From positions 1 to 5,130 of the forward strand of contig RGSV01000094.1 of assembly GCA_010025655.1 (NCBI GenBank): a stretch of 5,130 nucleotides of DNA. Reading direction: 5' to 3'. Source of the DNA: Acidimicrobiia bacterium. Lineage in GTDB: Bacteria; Actinomycetota; Acidimicrobiia; Acidimicrobiales; Ilumatobacteraceae. The notes below the pieces were generated by a model that saw nothing but the letters and a program-made list of their open reading frames with translations, did not search any database and was not told where the DNA came from. A program made the position numbers and the translations under genes. Shown piece after piece: positions 1 to 5,130 of the stretch. Numbering within the stretch: position 1 is the first letter of the stretch; each line of letters begins with the position of its first letter.

Positions 1-1139
1 TAGAGATACGGCCGGCCGAACATCACCGCCCGCGCGCCGAGTGCGCAGGCCTTCACCACGTCGCTACCCCGACGCACACCACCGTCAACGAGCACTTCGA
101 TGCCATCGCCGACAGCATCCATCACGCTCGGCAGCAACTCGATTGGTGCAGGTGAACCATCAAACTGACGCCCTCCGTGGTTCGACAACGCAATCGCCTC
201 GACACCTTCGCTTCGGGCGCGCACCGCATCTTCGACCGACTGAATGCCCTTCAACATGATCGGCAGGCCAGATTCGCTGCGCACCCAATCGAGGTCGCGC
301 CACGAGAGCGACGCATCGAACTGGCTGTTCACATAGTCGCTGAGCGTGATCGCGGTCGAACCGTCGACGTCGCCACGACCCGACACCGCCGAGAACGTGA
401 TGGGTTCGTGGGAAACGAAGTCAAACGTCCAACGCGGATGTCGCACACCGTCAATGAACGTCTCGAGTCCGATCTTCGGCGGAAGCGTGAAACCGCGTCG
501 CACATCGCGGTTGCGCCGTCCGAACACCGCGGTATCGACGGTAACCATGATCGCCTGGTAGCCAGCAGCCTTGGCACGTTGCACGAGCTCGCGCGAGAGA
601 CCGCGGTCTTTCCACACATACAGCTGATACCAGAGCGGGCTCGCAGCCGTGGCGGTCGGGTTCGCGGCCGTCTGACCCGTGACTGCTGCGGTCGTCACGC
701 TCGCGCGCGCCGCAGCTACCTCTTCGATGCTGCGGGTGCCAAGAGTCGACAAGGTGTAGGGCACTCCGTGGCGAGCCGCCACTCGCGCCACCGCGGTCTC
801 GCCTGCGGAAGTTGCGATACGAGTGAATCCGGTCGGCGAGAACGCGAACGGAAACGGCATGCGCGTGCCCATCACGGTCACACTGGTGTCGATGTGCGAT
901 ACGTCAACCAACACGCGCGGCGTGAGATGCACGCGTTCAAATGCCGCCGAATTATTGACCATCGACCATTCGGTCTCGGCCGCGCCATCGAAATAGTCGA
1001 AGACTCCTCCGGGCAGGTTGCGCTTGGCGAGTCGTCGTACATCGTCAATGTCGCCACACTTCGCTAGCCGACGACGCCGCCCGTTGAAGTCGAATCTGCG
1101 TAGAGCCACCACCGAGCGAAGCGTCGTGAAGAGGCCCAT
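1..1139 (-). CDS. FMN-dependent alpha-hydroxy acid dehydrogenase/oxidase, LldD2-like (3' end outside window)
   Basis: This flavoenzyme of the LldD / glycolate oxidase / mandelate dehydrogenase family oxidises a 2-hydroxy acid to the 2-keto acid using FMN; L-lactate is the commonest substrate. The frame is open for 379 codons with no stop and leaves the window at its left edge. Visible family marks are FDYFDGAAE with the active-site-type Tyr49, the FMN-binding PTGFTRIA (102-109), YQLYVWKDR (171-179), TVDT (200-203) followed by the Arg-rich GRRNRD, LKGI with Lys297, SNHGGRQ with the catalytic base His321 and substrate-binding Arg324, the phosphate-binding DGGVRRG (352-358), and GRPYL at the edge. 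The basic N-terminal extension before the barrel resembles that of mycobacterial LldD2, about 414 residues by recollection, so roughly 35-40 residues are missing. The ATG at 1139 lies 23 bp after the decarboxylase stop and has only a weak GAG upstream. Family assignment is firm; substrate and electron acceptor are unknown. Monooxygenase or another 2-hydroxy acid oxidase activity is possible. Confidence 0.94.
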   Translation of the reverse strand, partial: MGLFTTLRSVVALRRFDFNGRRRRLAKCGDIDDVRRLAKRNLPGGVFDYFDGAAETEWSMVNNSAAFERVHLTPRVLVDVSHIDTSVTVMGTRMPFPFAFSPTGFTRIATSAGETAVARVAARHGVPYTLSTLGTRSIEEVAAARASVTTAAVTGQTAANPTATAASPLWYQLYVWKDRGLSRELVQRAKAAGYQAIMVTVDTAVFGRRNRDVRRGFTLPPKIGLETFIDGVRHPRWTFDFVSHEPITFSAVSGRGDVDGSTAITLSDYVNSQFDASLSWRDLDWVRSESGLPIMLKGIQSVEDAVRARSEGVEAIALSNHGGRQFDGSPAPIELLPSVMDAVGDGIEVLVDGGVRRGSDVVKACALGARAVMFGRPYL

Positions 1140-1162
1140 GAGTTCAGTCTCGCAGCGAGGGA

Positions 1163-2596
1163 TCAGCTACGCATCGAATCGAACAGCATCTGCATCTGTG
1201 CAGGGTCGGTGCGCGGGTTCACCAAGCACATGCGCAAGACAGTTTCGCCCTGGTGGGTAGTTGGCATTACGAACGCGATGCCGTCGTGCAACATGCGGTC
1301 ACTCCAACGCTTGTAATCGTCAGGCGACCACCCCTTGCGTCGCACAACGAGAATCGACAACGATGGCGGCACAACGAATTCAAGATGTTCTGATGCACGT
1401 ACCATGTCGGCCGCGTCGCGCGTGACCTGCAAGGTGATCTCCATCGCCTCTTCGTAGGCCTCAGTGCCATGTGTGGCAAGGCTGAACCAGAACGGCAGCC
1501 CACGAGCGCGCCGTGTGAGGTGGTGCGCCAGATCGGCTGGGTTGTAGGCCTCGTCGAGTTGTGCTGTTGCATCTTGAATCAAGACGTCGAGATACTCAGC
1601 CTTCTGCGTATGGGCGGCCTTGCCGATGCGAACGTCGCGGTAGAGCAATGCGCAACAGTCGTACGGACCAAAGAGCCACTTATGCGGGTCGACGATGAAA
1701 CTGTCAGCCAGCTCGATGCCAGCGAATTCGTGTCGCACGCTGCGTGCGCATAACGCCGCCGCGCCGTATGCGCCATCGACGTGAAACCACACGTTTTTCT
1801 CGCGCGCGAACGCACCGATGCCGGCGAGATCGTCGATGACTCCGAGGTTGGTCGTGCCGGCAGTCGCGACCACGGCGCACACTCGCACTCGATCTTCGGC
1901 AGACATTGCGTCATAGCTCGCACGCACGTCAGACGCCATCAATCGGTTGGCATAATCGGTCGGCACGGCAACCAGGTCGGCGTCCATCGCGTTGGCGGCG
2001 AGTGCCACCGACGAGTGTGCTCCACCCGACGCGAGGATGATTGGCCGCACACGAGCGTGAGCTCCCCTGCCACGCTGGCGCCACTGCCAACGTGCGGCGA
2101 TGAGCGCCGACAAGTTGCCTGCGGTTCCTCCGCTTACGAAGACTCCCCCAGCGCTCGACGGCAAACCTGCGAGGTCAGCAAGCCACGCCAGGGCCTGGTT
2201 CTCTGCGTAAACCGCACCTGCACCTTCGAGCCACGAGCCGGCATACACGTTGCTCGCAGCAACGACGAGGTCGAACAGCACCGATGATTCGGTCGGCGCA
2301 CCTGGCACGAACGACAAGAACAACGGATGGTCGACACTGATACACGATGGGGCGAGTTGTTCGGTGAAAATGCTCAAGGCCTTTGCCGCGCCGAGGCCTT
2401 CAGCGGTGATGGTGTTGCCAACTTCGTGTTGCAGTTCACTGAGCGACTTTGGTGCATCAAGCGGTGGCGGATCCATGCGCACCCGCTCGACGGCGTATTT
2501 GATGATTGCGTCAGCGAGCTTCTGGCTGTTTTCGTCGTGATAATGCATCCAGTAGCCGTCAGATTCATCGGGGTATGGCGACGGCGTGCTTGACAT
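1163..2596 (-). CDS. PLP-dependent group II amino-acid decarboxylase
   Basis: The product is a 477-residue soluble enzyme of the pyridoxal-dependent decarboxylase family (aromatic-amino-acid, histidine and 2,4-diaminobutyrate decarboxylases), which releases CO2 from an amino acid to give an amine. Using the ATG start, motifs are HPLFLSFVPG (about 85-94), SGGTAGNLSAL (155-165), GGAHSS with His194 expected to stack on the PLP ring, TAGTTNLG (246-253), HVDGAYG with Asp274 facing the pyridine nitrogen, and DPHKW with Lys306 as the Schiff-base lysine, followed by GPYDC. Length and motif order match an intact enzyme. The start is chosen at the ATG at 2596, 23 bp after the ABC-F stop. An in-frame GTG at 2647 would add 17 residues and overlap the ABC-F gene by 28 bp, so it is less likely. 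No clear Shine-Dalgarno is visible, but a TAGTGT -10-like hexamer sits seven bases before the ATG. The substrate cannot be read from the sequence; the family also contains aldehyde-forming members, so decarboxylase activity itself is inferred. Confidence 0.93.
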   Translation of the reverse strand: MSSTPSPYPDESDGYWMHYHDENSQKLADAIIKYAVERVRMDPPPLDAPKSLSELQHEVGNTITAEGLGAAKALSIFTEQLAPSCISVDHPLFLSFVPGAPTESSVLFDLVVAASNVYAGSWLEGAGAVYAENQALAWLADLAGLPSSAGGVFVSGGTAGNLSALIAARWQWRQRGRGAHARVRPIILASGGAHSSVALAANAMDADLVAVPTDYANRLMASDVRASYDAMSAEDRVRVCAVVATAGTTNLGVIDDLAGIGAFAREKNVWFHVDGAYGAAALCARSVRHEFAGIELADSFIVDPHKWLFGPYDCCALLYRDVRIGKAAHTQKAEYLDVLIQDATAQLDEAYNPADLAHHLTRRARGLPFWFSLATHGTEAYEEAMEITLQVTRDAADMVRASEHLEFVVPPSLSILVVRRKGWSPDDYKRWSDRMLHDGIAFVMPTTHQGETVLRMCLVNPRTDPAQMQMLFDSMRS

Positions 2597-2603
2597 CAGC
2601 AAA

Positions 2604-2609
2604 ACACTA
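2604..2609 (-). promoter_or_regulatory. Possible internal -10 element before the decarboxylase
   Basis: On the minus strand the 23-bp gap after the ABC-F stop contains TAGTGT, a TANNNT match, followed by seven bases and then the decarboxylase ATG. This is leaderless spacing and would let the decarboxylase and hydroxy-acid dehydrogenase be transcribed apart from the ABC-F gene. No -35 consensus is visible in the end of the ABC-F gene, so this rests on a six-base pattern plus position. Confidence 0.27.
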
Positions 2610-2619
2610 GAACGCCCGC

Positions 2620-4236
<1,617 letters not shown>

Positions 4237-4291
4237 CGTTCAAGGCTCGCATCCGATAAAGCAGACCGCAACGTGCCGCCCTGATATCCCC

Positions 4292-4316
4292 CGTACAGTC
4301 GGTGACACAACGTACG
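4292..4316. repeat. Imperfect dyad in the divergent intergenic region
   Basis: A 25-bp interval has perfect five-base outer arms, CGTAC at 4292-4296 and GTACG at 4312-4316, centred on 4304. Eight of its twelve base pairs are symmetric. It overlaps the proposed -10 of the plus-strand gene, where a repressor site would be effective. Because GTAC is itself a palindrome, the arms also form direct repeats 19 bp apart. Operator function is only a possibility. Confidence 0.25.
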
Positions 4317-4318
4317 CT
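4313..4318 (+). promoter_or_regulatory. Possible -10 element for a leaderless DUF1295 transcript
   Basis: TACGCT fits the actinobacterial TANNNT -10 pattern and ends six bases before the chosen GTG start, the spacing at which transcription would begin at or next to the start codon. No convincing -35 hexamer is found 17-18 bases upstream. The absence of a Shine-Dalgarno sequence before this GTG agrees with a leaderless message. The match is short and could arise by chance. Confidence 0.35.
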
Positions 4319-4324
4319 CGTTTC

Positions 4325-5130
4325 GTGGCTGATGTCTCAACGGTGCTGACTGCAGCAATCGTCACGATTGCGTGTCTCATGCTCGCCACCTGGTCAATAT
4401 CGCTCGTCAAGCGCGACGCATCGATCGTTGACATCGCGTGGGGGTTCGGCTTCGTAGCGGTCGGGTGGGCTGCCAAGTTTGTGACAGGTGCGTCGGGAGG
4501 CGGCAACTGGTTGCTTCTGTTGATGGTCACGGTCTGGGGCTTGCGCCTCACGGGCTATTTAGCCAAACGAAACCTCGGCAAAGGCGAAGACTTCCGCTAT
4601 CGCGCGATGCGACGCAAACACGGTGAGCGTTTCGCAATCGTCAGCCTCTACAGCGTGTTCGGATTGCAGGGTGCATTGATGTTCATCGTTTCGCTACCAA
4701 TCAGCCTCGGCCAGCGCGACACCGAGGCGGGTGCAGGGTTCATCGCCTTGCTCGGATTCATTGTGTGGGCAGTTGGGTTGTACTTCGAGGCGGTTGGCGA
4801 CGCACAACTCGCAAGGTTCAAGCGCGACCCACGCAACGCTGATCAGATCATGGACCAAGGTCTCTGGGCGCTCACCCGTCACCCCAACTATTTCGGCGAC
4901 TGCCTCGTGTGGTGGGGTTTGGCGATCGTTGGGTCGGCGCAAGGTGCCGGTATGTGGGCTTTTCTTGGTGCAGCAGTGATGACGACCTTGCTCGTGCGAG
5001 TCTCGGGCGTGGCGATGCTCGATCGTCTGCTCGCCAAGCGCAAGCCGGGTTACGCCGAATACATGCAGCGAACGAGTGGCTTCATTCCGTTGCCGAAACG
5101 GTCCGCCCAGGTTCGTAGGTCACGACCCGA
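4325..5130 (+). CDS. DUF1295 / steroid 5-alpha-reductase-like membrane protein (3' end outside window)
   Basis: The frame is open for 268 codons and leaves the right edge without a stop. The product is a multi-pass membrane protein. Hydrophobic segments lie near residues 6-28, 36-53, 61-80, 104-128, 136-156 and 194-226. Family marks are DIAWG (36-40), WGLRL (71-75) then GKGEDFRY (85-92), an E-x-x-x-D-x-Q motif (155-161), and the conserved C-terminal block with TRHPNYFGD (184-192), the region that binds NADPH in steroid 5-alpha reductases and resembles isoprenylcysteine methyltransferases. The tail GFIPLPKR is a typical family ending, so probably only a few residues are missing. GTG at 4325 is chosen because it precedes the complete first membrane segment; the first ATG (4379) falls inside that segment. 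GTG at 4343 is an alternative. No Shine-Dalgarno is seen, but a -10-like TACGCT lies six bases upstream. A reductase acting on a lipid, fatty-acyl or sterol-like substrate is inferred, and the true substrate is unknown. Confidence 0.93.
   Translation, partial: MADVSTVLTAAIVTIACLMLATWSISLVKRDASIVDIAWGFGFVAVGWAAKFVTGASGGGNWLLLLMVTVWGLRLTGYLAKRNLGKGEDFRYRAMRRKHGERFAIVSLYSVFGLQGALMFIVSLPISLGQRDTEAGAGFIALLGFIVWAVGLYFEAVGDAQLARFKRDPRNADQIMDQGLWALTRHPNYFGDCLVWWGLAIVGSAQGAGMWAFLGAAVMTTLLVRVSGVAMLDRLLAKRKPGYAEYMQRTSGFIPLPKRSAQVRRSRP

Larger units (their letters stand above)
4237..4324. other. 88-bp divergent intergenic region
   Basis: This is the only non-coding stretch longer than 23 bp. It must hold the promoters of both the minus-strand ABC-F group and the plus-strand membrane-protein gene unless transcription enters from elsewhere. 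On the plus side it contains the -10-like hexamer and the small dyad. On the minus side I could not find a convincing -10/-35 pair or a Shine-Dalgarno sequence before the ABC-F GTG. No RNA gene or terminator hairpin is apparent. Confidence 0.6.

Noticed and set aside
177..1067. A 296-codon open frame on the plus strand opposite the hydroxy-acid dehydrogenase.
   Set aside because: Its product is Arg/His-rich with no recognisable motif, and the minus strand codes for a complete series of FMN-enzyme motifs over the same bases. It is an antisense shadow typical of high-G+C genes.
1..1139. The hydroxy-acid enzyme as MftD of a mycofactocin cluster.
   Set aside because: The N-terminal region and the HGGRQ-containing core resemble LldD2-type proteins, and no other mycofactocin gene lies in the window.
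1149..1159. Small hairpin CTCGC-A-GCGAG between the decarboxylase and the dehydrogenase, considered as a terminator.
   Set aside because: The inverted repeat has five-base arms around a single base, so at most four pairs with a three-base loop can form, and no T-run follows on either strand. It is too small for an intrinsic terminator and is probably chance.
4237..4270. TTTATC- and TTGCGG-like hexamers on the minus strand before the ABC-F GTG, considered as a promoter.
   Set aside because: The matches are poor and only about ten bases apart, not the 16-18 needed for a -35/-10 pair.

Overview
The window reads as a compact bacterial chromosome segment, about 60% G+C by eye, with four protein genes and almost no non-coding DNA. 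High G+C, frequent TCG/CGA/CGC codons, GTG starts, starts without a clear Shine-Dalgarno sequence, and an LldD2-like alpha-hydroxy acid dehydrogenase next to an actinobacterial-type group II decarboxylase all suggest an actinobacterium, possibly Acidimicrobiia. This is an inference from style and family resemblance; no marker gene is present to prove it.

Layout: three genes lie head to tail on the minus strand. In transcription order they are a duplicated-cassette ABC-F ATPase (4236 to 2620), a PLP-dependent group II amino-acid decarboxylase (2596 to 1163), and an FMN-dependent alpha-hydroxy acid dehydrogenase/oxidase (1139 to beyond the left edge, so its last few dozen residues are missing). 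Both gaps between them are exactly 23 bp, so they could be one transcription unit, although a possible -10 element just before the decarboxylase may give it its own promoter. An 88-bp intergenic region separates this group from a divergent plus-strand gene (4325 to beyond the right edge). That gene encodes a multi-pass membrane protein of the DUF1295 / steroid 5-alpha-reductase-like family, which lacks only its extreme C-terminus.

How the genes work together: the ABC-F protein is expected to act on ribosomes. The decarboxylase and the hydroxy-acid flavoenzyme could act on small amino- or hydroxy-acids, and the membrane protein may be a lipid or steroid reductase. No shared pathway is evident. 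I found no mobile element, CRISPR array, RNA gene, defence system or clearly novel system. The points worth a second look are the possible leaderless promoters, a small dyad in the divergent intergenic region, and the unassigned substrates of the two metabolic enzymes.
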